DNA of 64,000 bases, from assembly GCA_025331435.1 (NCBI GenBank), contig JAIWNI010000081.1:61437-125436 (forward strand). Direction: 5' to 3'. The stretch is from Choanephora cucurbitarum. Lineage: Eukaryota > Mucoromycota > Mucoromycetes > Mucorales > Choanephoraceae. Positions 1 to 10,130 of the stretch are shown here, piece after piece; position 1 is the stretch's first letter; every line of letters begins with the position of its first letter. Position numbers and translations under genes: made by a program. Under the pieces are notes generated by a model. That model saw only the letters and a list, made by a program, of their open reading frames with translations, made no database searches and was not told where the DNA came from.

Positions 1-402
1 TGCATCATGACTTTACCTTCGCATCAAAGAAAGGGCTATGGTCGTCTTTTGATTGAACTGAGTTACGAATTATCAAAGCAAGAGGGCAAGATAGGATCGC
101 CCGAAAAGCCTCTGTCTCCTCTAGGTCAGTTAGGTTATACATCCTATTGGTCATCTACAATCGTGTCTACCTTACTTCATTTCCGTGGTCAAGTGAGCAT
201 AGAAGAAATCTGTAAAGAGACGTGTATTCATGAAGAAGATGTGATTGATACATTGAGCAAATTGGACTTGCTTTCTTATCGTTCACTAGAGAAAGGACGT
301 CAACATATCTGTATTACAGAAAATATGCTACAAGATAGATTGACGACGCACAAAATTCACTTGGGGCGTACATTAGATCCTACTAAGATTCGTTGGAAGT
401 AA
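1..402 (+). CDS. MYST-family histone acetyltransferase, C-terminal part (5' end outside window)
   Basis: The reading frame is open from base 1 and ends with TAA at 400-402, so only the last ~133 residues are visible. They match the MYST catalytic core (Esa1/Tip60/Sas type). The acetyl-CoA loop QRKGYG is present. The Cys of CIMTLP and the Glu of GSPEKP lie 34 residues apart, the same spacing as the catalytic Cys and Glu of yeast Esa1. After the core come the conserved YWS motif and the winged-helix-like C-terminal segment (residues ~60-115 of the visible part). Such enzymes acetylate histone H4/H2A or H3 in NuA4/SAS-type complexes. The paralogue cannot be decided without the N-terminal chromodomain or zinc-finger part. 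The family is clear; the exact subtype is not. Confidence 0.9.
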   Translation, partial: CIMTLPSHQRKGYGRLLIELSYELSKQEGKIGSPEKPLSPLGQLGYTSYWSSTIVSTLLHFRGQVSIEEICKETCIHEEDVIDTLSKLDLLSYRSLEKGRQHICITENMLQDRLTTHKIHLGRTLDPTKIRWK

Positions 403-676
403 TGGGCGACTCATTAGACTATATAGACAACATAGCATTATTTTGTTTTGTTTTGCACATAAAGAAGTCACCTTAAACTGACAGTATTCTATATAAAAGC
501 GAATGAGAGCTATATGATAAACGATATTAATAGAGTCTATGTGATGAATGAAATGTGTTCCTGAATGATGGAACCTTCAAAGCAAAACCTCGCATCGGCT
601 TTTGAAATTATCTTGCTTTTCAACTCGAGATTTTTATTTTATTTTTTCTTCTTTTCCTTTTTCCTTAGTTTATAAC

Positions 677-1060
677 ATGGGCTTTGGAAGACCTCCTAAT
701 GTTGAATCTTCACCAGGAAAGCCTCCTCAAAGAGGCAGCTTTCCATTAGATCATGATGGTATGGTACAACATGTGTCATTTATAAACCTGCTTATATATT
801 TTTTATTGTTTTTAAATAAGGTGATTGTAAACACACCATGTTAGATTATGTCAAATGTTTAAAGCAAAACAAAAACAACAATGGTCTCTGTAGACAATTC
901 TCAGAAGCTTATCTTCAGTGCCGCATGGATAAGTAAAGCATTATTAAAAAACAGAGGCGATTATAAAACTAAAAGTTGATTTTGTAGTGGTTTGATGGAT
1001 AAGGATGATATGCGCAATTTGGGTTTTGCAGATTTACACAAGAACCAAAACACATCTTAA
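677..1060 (+). CDS. COX19: Cox19, cytochrome c oxidase assembly twin-CX9C protein
   Basis: Three exons (677-758, 821-932, 988-1060) give 88 aa in one frame. The N-terminus MGFGRPPN, then RGSFPLDHDG, is typical of Cox19. Two CX9C motifs follow: C-KHTMLDYVK-C in exon 2, and the pair in LCRQFSEAYLQC. The conserved MDKDDMRNLGF tail is in exon 3. Cox19 is a small intermembrane-space protein of the Mia40 import pathway that helps deliver copper to cytochrome c oxidase. The exon 2 start was set by the first Cys of the motif: the splice acceptor AAATAAG precedes GTGATTGT. The stop codon overlaps that of the convergent TSC10 gene. Confidence 0.93.
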
Positions 1061-2207
1061 TCGTACTTTCCATGAGCAACAACCCAATCCATGTAAAGCG
1101 CAAATGCACTTCCAGCAGGCTACAAACAATCAATTTTAATAAAACACATTCTGTACATACTTTCTTTTTTTTTTCTTTACCTGTGCAACAAGAGCTGTCA
1201 AAAAGTCCAAAACGAGATTATTAGTAGGATTCACACCTCTTGCTGAGCAACGTAAAAGATGGGCCAACCAATCCACAGTAATCATGTATTCACCACTATA
1301 CAATCCCTTTAAGAGCGACTGAGCACATTCATTGGCTGGTTGAGCTACATTCACACCTTCAATTTCCTTTGTCACCTCTGGCTTTGTCAAATTCTCGGTA
1401 TCAAAGCCTGGCGATTGAATGTTACCAGGGTAAAAGATATGAACTCCAATTTGGTATCGTTTCAACTCGTTACGCAAAGCATCAGCTAAGGCTCTGACAG
1501 CAAACTTAGTAGGAGAGTAATTGGCATAACCGACAAAACTAAACAAACCCAGCATAGAGGAGACAAAGACAATCTTGCCGTCCTTAATCTTTTGATCTCT
1601 CATACGTTGAGCTGCTTGCTAAACATTGATGTGTCAGTCCTATCTTTCCAGATACACATAGCATCGCTTACATGAGCTACATAAGCTTGACCGAGGTAAT
1701 TCAATTTGGTTAAATTCTCAAAGTTTTCCATCGACTCATCCAAGAAGTAACGAGGATAAGATGCACCTAACCAAGACACATAAACAACAGAGATACAAGT
1801 AGTGTGTTGTTCTATTTACCTGCACAAGCACAGACAAATTCAGGATCACGTCCCATCTTGATAGTAGCCTCATTGAAGGCACGAACAACATCTTCTTGAA
1901 CAGTGACATCAGCACTGACATAAACTACTTTTTGATTTTCGTTGGTGCAGTTTGCTTTGATTTCCTTGAAAGCAACCTCTAACTCGGTCACTCGTCGAGC
2001 CACAATGGTGACATCAGCACCTGCCTTGACTAACTCGATAGCCAGCGCTTTACCTAGACCTGTACTACCACCTGTAATAAAACAGTGTTTACCTGCAGGT
2101 CGAAAGGGGACGCGATTCCATTTGGAGTAAAGAAAGTCAACGATGGCGATAGCCACAGTAACAGCGCCCAAGCTGATGAGAACAGATGCCCAACTAGGTA
2201 AGCTCAT
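1057..2207 (-). CDS. TSC10: 3-ketodihydrosphingosine reductase (Tsc10/KDSR), short-chain dehydrogenase
   Basis: Four exons (2207-1820, 1766-1672, 1618-1181, 1119-1057) add up to 327 aa with all phases consistent. An N-terminal hydrophobic anchor (about residues 5-25) precedes the Rossmann motif ITGGSTGLG (TGxxxGxG). A CAG(A) motif and the catalytic SSMLG...YSPTKFA (Ser, then YxxxK) follow in exon 3. The long C-terminal segment with FYPGNIQSPGF is characteristic of KDSR rather than other SDRs. The enzyme reduces 3-ketosphinganine with NADPH at the ER, the second step of sphingolipid synthesis. The ATG at 2207 (MSLPSWAS) was chosen because it starts directly before the membrane anchor; an upstream in-frame extension lacks similarity. 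The last exon converges on COX19. Confidence 0.92.
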
Positions 2208-2908
2208 GTATAGAGAAAATAAATAAACTAAGAAAGGAACGTCAAGTTCTGTGTGACCATTTCTAGCAATTATTGACACCGGATAAACTTGGCTGAAAGA
2301 GATACCTACACTCCTTAAGCACCACACTAGATCAATCAATCTATTCATTTCATACAAGCCTTTTTCTCTCTCTGTTTTTGTTTAGCATGAGCAAGGTATG
2401 GTATGCAAGCTATGTATATATATATATATATGTGTGTGTGTGCATGCAAAGGCATATCAAAAAGTTGTTTGCGTCACAATACTGATAGTTCTTAACACTC
2501 TGTCAGAACACAGACTGTTTCTATGCCTCTGTATTTAATCATTGAAAAAGTCTACATCCGCTTTATCATTCATGCAATGAAGTCTAGCAAACGTATTTCC
2601 TCTTTTGTACTTGAAGCGTCTATAAAAATATATCTAAAAAAGGCGTGATGGTTAAAGTAGTGCTTGCGACACTGTTTCAATGAGCCTTTGTATATACTTG
2701 AAAAGCATTTTTGCAAATCCTCTAAGCTTAAATTTCACAAGAGAAAAGACGACTGATTCTAACTCAAACTAGTAGAATATGAAGCCAACAGGTACTCTTC
2801 TCTTTTCCCCCCACCTTCAAGAAAAATAACCCAAGTTAGATAAAATGAAGGAGGAGAAAGGATAGGCGACACGAAATAAAATAACTTTTTTTTGTTTCAT
2901 CATTCTAG
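2208..2908. promoter_or_regulatory. Divergent intergenic region TSC10 / GEP4
   Basis: This 0.7 kb separates the TSC10 start (minus) from the GEP4 start (plus), so it should hold both promoters. A (TA)n(TG)n microsatellite lies at about 2412-2442. Just upstream of GEP4, an ATG-containing segment near 2779 ends in CAACAG followed by GTACTC and is followed by a pyrimidine-rich stretch ending TTCTAG at 2908. This looks like a 5'-UTR intron abutting the GEP4 start codon. No other coding potential was seen. Confidence 0.5.
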
Positions 2909-3750
2909 ATGGTACAAAGCTTGAATCTGTCTGGCATTGCGAACGCCTTTCGCGTTCTATGGAACCCAAGCTTAGCTATGCCTCATGTTATAGTAGAAGG
3001 TAAGGGCTTGCTTTACAAAAAAAAGTCTCAGACAACTTATCAGTTTTTCTCAAAAAAGATATTCGTCAGATCAACTTTGCTAATCTGAAGCGACTGGGGC
3101 AAATCAAAGCTATTGGTTTTGACAAAGATAACTGCCTTACAGCACCTTATGTGTCTACTATTCATCCTCCCTTTCAAGTAAAAAAAAAAACTACATTCGA
3201 TCTATGTTTGGAATTCGGTTATTTACACCATCTCCGTAGGAAGCATGGGAAGAATGCAAGTCGACTTTTTCAAAAGAAAATGTCGTGATCGTTTCTAATT
3301 CTGCGGGCACGGCGGATGATAAGGATGGTCGAGAAGCTGCTAAACTGGAAGAATCTCTGGATGTTACCGTCTTGCGCCACCAAGAAAAAAAGCCATCGGG
3401 AGGGAAAGCATTAGCTGACCACATGGCTCCTTTACCAGCTCACCAAATAGCGTTTGTAGGTGATCGCATCCTGACTGATGTTTTATTTGGTAACCTCAAT
3501 GGTAACCTGACTATCTGGACACGTCAAGTAGTAACAGAGCAAGGTGATAATAAACCTGCTATGATGGTAAAGTGATATGGATTTATGTTATTATATATGG
3601 GTAGTTGAACCTTTTTTTTTTTTACTTTATTTACAACAGTTAAGACGTATGGAATATGGTTTGATTGATTTTTTACAAAAGATGAATGTGAAGCCACCTG
3701 CTCATCAAGCTCTGATAAATAACAAGCAGGATTTTATCAAATCATCTTGA
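2909..3750 (+). CDS. GEP4: Gep4-type mitochondrial phosphatidylglycerophosphatase
   Basis: Four exons (2909-2999, 3059-3177, 3240-3566, 3640-3750) give 215 aa. The protein has the HAD-like phosphatase core of the PGP phosphatase family: the nucleophile motif GFDKDNCLT (DxDx[T/V]), SNSAG (motif II Ser), a KPSGGKA Lys, and VGDRILTDVLFGN (motif IV). It opens with LNSLxxxNPSLAMPHV-like residues typical of Gep4. The enzyme dephosphorylates phosphatidylglycerophosphate at the matrix side of the mitochondrial inner membrane to make phosphatidylglycerol, the cardiolipin precursor. The start was chosen at the ATG directly after a probable 5'-UTR intron acceptor. The last nine coding bases overlap the 3' end of the convergent gene on the minus strand. 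Confidence 0.9.
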
Positions 3751-4914
3751 AGAAGGTACAGGTAATTCTAATATTCTGGTCAATAAATCAATGGCTTGCA
3801 ACTCTCGACGTGCTTGTTCGGCTGTATAGAGTTGAAAGTATTCTCTGGAATAGACAATGGCCAGTTTGACTGTCACTGTTCTCAAGAGCACATTTGACTT
3901 CTTATCAGCATGAAGTGCATTTCCATTAATATAGGGAGGCACAAGCCAGTAATCCCATATTGACTTTAATATCTGCTCACTCATCTAGTTGCACAATGTA
4001 AATAAAAACAAGCTCTTATGCTATCCTCTCCTTCTTTTTCTTACCAGTTTTCTGACTTTGCCTTCAAGTGCTGCTTGATTGTTCTCTGTCAGCTTTTCAA
4101 GAGTGATACGAAGAGCACTTTGATAGCTCAAAATGATTGTCTTTAGTCTGGCTCTGAACTTCTTTAGGTTCTCTTGAAGTGAGGCAATCTGATGACTTGA
4201 GGAAGTGATGGATGGATCCTTATACACTTTTTTGGCCAAATTGACTGCTTCCTCCTCATTTAAATATCGACTAAGGACAAAAGCTCGGCATTGAGAGCGC
4301 CAAAACAGTTGATCCAGATTGGTTGATGTCTCGATAAGCTTTTCAGAGCATATGGTATCCAAAGGCAAAAAGGCATGCAATTCTTCTTGGTGCACACATA
4401 CTTCTTTTTTGGGAGCTTGTTTATCTTGTCGATGATTGGTAGGATGTATCCTGTGATCAATTTGCTTGGTACTGATATTATGACTGTTGCTATGACCACT
4501 CATACTGCTATTGAGACTAGTACTGCTGTTACTACTACTCCTGCTATGGCTACCTCCCTTTCTGTTGATACTACTACTCCGGCTGCTGATACTAGGGCTA
4601 GTCATGCTCTGACCACTCGTACTGTTACTGCTGCTATGATGGTAAGCAAGAGAAGGCATGGGAGGCTTTGCAGAATGGGTCAGTCGAATACGAGGGAAAA
4701 GGCGGCTAGATGTGCTCTGATTGGATTGATGCTGAGTGCGCTTAGAGCGGACGGGGGCAGCCACCTGGGCACTGTAAAACGTAGACCGCTTAATATGCGG
4801 TTGATACATGTTGCCAAAAGAGCGATAAGTGCGGTTTTGCTCATCTCGAAGGAAGGCCTTACGCTCCTGATCAGTACCTCGAACAAACGAGAGTGGGGAG
4901 TACAGTTCGTCCAT
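3742..4914 (-). CDS. Unidentified Ser-rich, basic protein with conserved-looking C-terminal half
   Basis: Two exons (4914-4045, 3984-3742) joined in phase 0 give 370 aa. The first ~55 residues (MDELYSPLSFVRGTDQERK) look structured. Residues ~60-165 are low-complexity, rich in Ser, Asn and His. From ~175 on the sequence is helical with a probable coiled coil (LQENLKKFRARLKTIILSYQ) and continues across the splice junction into an aliphatic C-terminus. No family was recognised. Upstream, in the same frame as the ATG, the sequence stays open for more than ten codons, and two small exon-like segments with good splice sites lie at 5334-5131, so the true N-terminus may be further 5'. The 3' end overlaps GEP4 by nine bases. 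Confidence 0.72.
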
Positions 4915-5086
4915 ATATATGTTGAGATCAGCTCTTGGGGAGAACTTTAAGTTTTCTTTTATAAGAAAGAAAACAAATTAGAGAGATATTCTTCTTTGAG
5001 AAAAAAAAAGGCACATTGTATATAAAATAAGAGAGGGAAGGGGAGGAAGGGGAGGGAGAGAGAAGGGAGGAAGACGAAGGCAGCAA

Positions 5087-5334
5087 TTAACAGCTATACA
5101 GCTGTTTCTTTCTCATAGACTTACTTGATAATGCAGACGTAGTCGAAGTTTCTAAACCAAAAATGAAAATCATTCAAGTCAATATCATTGTGAAAAAAAA
5201 AAGAGAGAAAAGAAGCAAAAGAATTCGTTTCAACCGGGGAAAAAAGGCTTATTTTTACCTTGAGAAGACTTGTGCTGAACAGACTTGTCTCTGTTTCTTA
5301 GACGTGTCGAGATGGGGGCTCTTTCTTTAGGCAT
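5087..5334 (-). CDS. Possible small ORF or 5' exons of the adjacent minus-strand gene
   Basis: An ATG at 5334 (MPKERAPISTRLRNRDKSVQ) is followed by a canonical intron (donor GTAAAA at 5258, acceptor TTTAG at 5152). Reading on to the TAA at 5087 gives a basic 46-aa peptide. Inside exon 2 there is a perfect donor GTAAGT, followed by a long pyrimidine tract (about 5030-5080). These segments may therefore instead be leader exons spliced to the gene starting near 4914. No homology was recognised and the call is weak. Confidence 0.3.
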
Positions 5335-7457
5335 AGTGCTTAAGGGAAAAAGAGCATAGAAAAATGAATCAGGTAAAAAAAATTAAATGAAAAAGAGAAA
5401 AAAATAAAACAAAAAAGTAATAAAAATAAAAAAGGCGTCTTTAAAATTATCAGTGTACCCACTCTACAAACAGATTTTTTTCGGCTGAAGTTGATTTATT
5501 TTCTATAAAGAGGATGGAGCAATGAGTAATGGCCTTAGTCGTTTCATGTTTAATTCTTCTCGGAAACTATAGTCTCTTTAAGCACATTCATGTTGTTCCG
5601 TTTTGTGGTTGGTAAGGGAAGTTATCTTTCCAATCTCAATGCATATCCTGTTGAGCAAGCAACTTTTTTTGCTGCTTACTGAAATTACAATGAAGGATAG
5701 TTTAGTTTTAAAGCTCTTGTATCACTTCTCTTTTTTCTTTTCTATCTTTTCCTTCTTCCTTTCCCTCTTTTTGTTCAATCAACCCCATTGTAACTTACTA
5801 CGGAACTTAATGACTTGAGACGGCAGACGATACATACATGTGCTTTGTACTTTCAATTTCAATTCATAAGCTCCGAGCATCTGAGAGTTAAGTAGGTCTG
5901 CATTGAGAAGAGAAAAGATAGTTTGACGTATTTGATGACAGGTGTTTGTAACCCAATCTCCGCATCACCAGTAAATAGATTACTTTAAGTAAGTACAACA
6001 ACCATTGCTTTCAACTAACCTTTCTTCCCCCACCCCCTTCGTCTCCTCAAAAGCTCCTCTCTTCCCTCCTTCTTTCCCCTTTTTTCTTTCTTTCACCAAA
6101 GTAAAATCCTCTTCTCTTCTTTCTCGATAACCGATGTATCATTCCCTCTATTGTTTCTTTACTTGGTCATACTCTTCCTAAAAACGCCAAGATTTTTTAA
6201 AAATTTAGCCTTTATGTCCATTGAAAAAGTTTTCAGTCATTTCAGTATGATATTAATGAACAATTAACTAAAAAGAAAGAATAGAACCGAGAAGGATGTA
6301 GAAGTAGAACAAGATAATATGTTGTATTACAGTCAATCCTATATTTTATTATTCCTTCTTCTTACACACGAATGATTTTCCGCCCGGTGTAACTAAATCA
6401 GTGGGGTCTGATGAGGAGGGAATGATATCGTTTGTTTGTCTGAGGTGCTTTTCTTTCCTATCGTTGAAAGTGTTTTGTATATAGAATGGACTTTACAGTT
6501 ATCATTGCTGCTTCAGTTCCCTTTCCTTTATACTTTTCTGTTCTAACCCGGAGAACAGTCTGCAAGTAGTTTAGTACCGTTTCGGATGAACATAGCAATA
6601 TGAAGTCGGCATAAAGTAAGAAGAAAAAGAAGACTTGGCCTCATTCAAGAGACCTGTTTCCCAACGGCTAAGTTGCTAGAAGTTGTTATCTTGTTTGAAA
6701 CATTTATCAGTTGATTTTTAAGAATTTTTCCCCTCAAAGAAAGATAGTTCTGTGACAGCAGTTACAGAAACAAAACCAAGCTCTTATATTTAGCAATCTC
6801 TACATTTAATATCGGCAACATAGGAAGCGGGAAGGAACAGAAAGGCGTATATGAGGATACACATAAAGCGTGGTGATCGAGATACGGCCTGCCTAATAAG
6901 ATCTATTGTCCTTCTTCGGACTGCCAACTGAGAAAAGCTTTCTACGCTTGCCAAGCACCTGCCCACTCATAATTCAAGGTTCTTTGTTCCTGAAAGTCTT
7001 TAGAGACATAACCTCATAGTATTTCAAAAAAAAGGGAAGCAAAACGTCATGACACTTGGGAGTACAATCTTAAAATATTCAATGCATACAAACTCTGTAT
7101 TCGGTTTCCTTTTAAAAATAAGAAAAGAACCTACCTGAAAGAAAGTCTTGATCACACAGCTCATAGGTTGCACAACCCTTATCTTCTATGGTAAAATGTT
7201 CATGAGACCAAATCTGCATAGCAAAGAAAAAGACAAGCAATGCATCTGATTATCTCCATAACGCACCATCTAACCCTTTAAGCTATTCTTACTCTCTTAT
7301 TAAAATCATATACCAAATATAGTCACCTAAAGAATGACGTATTTGATTGTTTTGCCTTTTTTGGTCGAGAAAGAGATCTTCCAATTTGCAGTTCCTACAA
7401 ATAATATTTTTTTCTTTTCTTTCTATACGACTAACTTACTCATAGAATTCGTCTATA
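5335..7457. other. Intergenic, no gene seen
   Basis: About 2.1 kb without a convincing gene. It contains pyrimidine-rich tracts (about 5725-5775 and 6000-6130) and only short ORFs that begin with non-ATG codons or read as low-complexity Phe/Leu. The right end must contain the NCS-1 promoter. No tRNA, rRNA or long repeat was recognised. Confidence 0.4.
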
Positions 7458-8327
7458 ATGGGAAAAGCACAAAGTAAACTTAGTCCTGAACAACTCACCG
7501 ATCTTCAAAAGTGTACTTATTGTAAGGAAAATTTGCTCATCATCTCTTTGTTTCTCATACTGATCGTTTGTTTACTGCTAGTTGAAAAAAAGGAACTACA
7601 ACAATGGTGGGTATAAGGTAGAATGTAGTTATTTCTGTGTTAATTGACAACTATTGCAACTAGGTATAAAGGCTTCTTAAAAGATTGTCCTTCGGGCCAG
7701 TTGGATAAGACTGAATTCCAAAAAATATACAAGCAATTCTTTCCTTTTGGTGATCCTTCTCGGTTTGCTGACTATGTATTTAATGTATTTGACGAAGATA
7801 AGAATGGAATGATCAATTTCAAAGAGTTCATTGTGGCATTGTCTGTGACTAGTCGAGGAAGGGTGGACGAGAAACTACATTGTGAGTTGTTTAGTTGGAG
7901 TAATTATCTTGTTACTGACACTTTTTCTCTTGGTGTTTTAGGGGCTTTTCAAGTAAGCAGTTGTTCTAGACAATATTGTGGTCAGATTGAAACTAATGTT
8001 TTCTCGTAAAAGCTCTATGATATTGATAGCGATGGATATATTACTCGAGAAGAGATGTTGCAGATTGTAGATGCAATTTACAAAATGGTTGGCAGTATGG
8101 TCAAGTTGCCCCCAGATGAAGATACCCCCGAGAAACGGGTTCATAAGATTTTTGAATTGATGGATACAGTAAGCTGAAGTATTGAACTATATGAAGCCCG
8201 ACTCGATTGCTTATCACACTTTATTTAGGATAAAGATGGTCGCTTGTCTATGGATGAATTCAGAGAAGGATCCAAAAAGGACCCAACTATCTTACAAGCA
8301 TTGAATCTATATGATGGAATGGTATAA
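7458..8327 (+). CDS. FRQ1: Neuronal calcium sensor-1 / frequenin (Frq1)
   Basis: Six exons (7458-7521, 7582-7606, 7664-7881, 7942-7952, 8013-8168, 8229-8327) give 190 aa, the usual length of NCS-1. MGKAQSKL is an N-myristoylation signal. A degenerate first EF-hand ([12 protein letters not shown]) is followed by three canonical loops: [24 protein letters not shown] and [12 protein letters not shown]. In yeast and animals the protein activates phosphatidylinositol 4-kinase (Pik1/PI4KB) at the Golgi in a calcium- and myristoyl-dependent way. Exon 2 (25 nt) and exon 4 (11 nt, coding the WAFQ segment) are microexons; both are needed to keep the frame and the conserved residues. Confidence 0.95.
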
Positions 8328-9108
8328 ACGAGTGATAATAAACCATCCCTATTTTTGACGTTGAGCGTACAAGTATTTCTTAAAGTATTATGAATCATAA
8401 CGGTTTCGACTTGACTAATAACATATGCATATATACTGGCGACAACCCTTTCTTTTTGAGTATTCACGAGAGGAATAAATATTTAAAGATCGACTATTAG
8501 ACCTTTTCCAAACAATTCTACTGATACCTAAAGTGACAACAAACTATCTGAGATATACAAGTCTCACTTTTAGTTGTCATAATTTTGTGGAAGACAGACA
8601 CTATTTGTACAATGCCAGCATATCTTTGTAGTAGACTAGTGCTATCCAATGCCCATATGCAAACTTTAATGCTTTGTTCCTTGTAAGAGATGAGTTCATG
8701 CAAACGCGCTTACTGTTGTCAGCAGTTTTCAACTGTCTTTCGAGGAAAAGTAATGATTAATAAACAACAATGTCTGGGATCAGGCTTCACATACGTGAAA
8801 AAAAAACTTGCTGTTTATCTCTCCTTTTTCTTCCTGAGATGCGTTACTCTCAACTCAAGTTTCTTTTGATTCAGATACAGTTACATCTCAAGAGTTGTTT
8901 TCATGACCACATTTCTAACACGTGAAACAACTCCTTGAAGTAAATACAGAGGGCTCTATTCCTTTTTAACAATAACATACATGCTTCAAGAGAAAGAAAA
9001 CCAACCACGGTATAGCTGTAAACAAGAAAGAAAGAAAAAGAGGGTAAAGGAGTTCATTTCTGATTTTGAAGTACATCTTAAGTTATTTCTTTTTTCAATG
9101 GCATTAGT
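8328..9108. other. Convergent intergenic region NCS-1 / RAS
   Basis: About 780 bases between two gene 3' ends. AT-rich with short spurious ORFs; nothing else was recognised. It presumably holds the poly(A) signals of both genes. Confidence 0.4.
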
Positions 9109-10130
9109 TTACAAAATCAAGCATTTATTCTTCTTCTCTTTCTTTGGTTTGCCTTTAGGTCCAGCATGAGAGCCTTCTCGTTGAGCACGAATTGCCTTAA
9201 CTACCTGATAGAACGATCGCTCCACGTTAACACAGGTTTTGGCAGATGTTTCAATAAAATCACAAGCCAATCGTTTGGCAGTCGCATAGCCTTCTTCCCT
9301 TGTAACTTCACGTTCTGTCACCTTATCACATTTGTTGCCTACAAGCATAAGAGGTACATTTTCGGCATCCTTGACTCGGAATATCTGATCACGGAAACGT
9401 TCAATACGATCATAAGTAGAACGAGAAGTAATTGAATAAACAAGCAAAAAACCTTCACCGTCTCTATGATAAAGTTAATTTCATGAAGGAAAAAAAAAGG
9501 AGAAAGACACCATAAGACAAATGGTCTTTCTTTCTTTCTTTTTACCTTATCCATTGATCCCTTAATGCAGTGTATTCCTCTAAATTGAAATATCAGTATG
9601 TTGTTTGTTCAATTTACCTATATTTCTCTCTCTCGTTATCATTATACCTTGTCCTGCAGTATCTAAAACTTCGAGAATGCATGGCTGATCGTCGATGACA
9701 ACCTGTTTTCGATACGAGTCTTCAATAGTAGGGTCATATGTCTAAATTACAACAGAAAAGTGGTTCAGGAGTCATCGTTCTGTCTTCTGAATATGTATGT
9801 CTCAAACTTACCTCTAAAGAAAAAAAAGAAGTAAAGAGAACAAACAGATTAACAAACAATTCATGTGTTCGTTACTTCCAACAACGAATGAGTTTTTTTT
9901 TTCTTACCAACAAAATGGTTTAAACAGAGCTAGCATAAATAGATTGTGTTAGCATGCGTGCAAACAGAGACTAAATTTAGTCTAGTACGAAAAAAGGAAA
10001 AGCCTTACTTGAATTGTAAGCGCAGTCTATAAACTTATTGTTAGAAGTGCATATTATAGCATGATTTATAGGACACACTTACCTTGCCAACACCACCATC
10101 CCCGAGAACAACTAGCTTATAGAGCATCAT
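9109..10130 (-). CDS. Ras small GTPase, fungal Ras2/RasB type
   Basis: Seven larger exons plus a predicted 2-nt exon (10130-10083, 10026-10009, 9929-9908, 9813-9812, 9741-9648, 9579-9546, 9463-9109) give 190 aa. The G boxes are complete: GDGGVGKTA (P-loop), YDPTIEDSY (switch I effector), [15 protein letters not shown] (switch II), NKCD and ETSAK. A Lys-rich hypervariable tail ends in CLIL, a CaaX box whose final Leu predicts geranylgeranylation. The [12 protein letters not shown] form of switch II and [13 protein letters not shown] start are those of filamentous-fungal Ras2. Exon 2 is only 18 nt (TALTIQ). The Glu codon of the VETYD motif can only be formed by G + AG + ACA, where AG is a 2-nt exon flanked by TTTAG and GTAAGT. 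Confidence 0.94.

Noticed and set aside
602..844. 80-codon ORF reading into the COX19 intron
   Set aside because: It starts at a non-ATG codon and reads through the true COX19 intron; the spliced Cox19 model explains the region.
5855..5925. Weak resemblance to a 5S rRNA internal segment (GAGAGTTAAGTAGG)
   Set aside because: Only about 15 bases match and neither end of a 5S gene is present.
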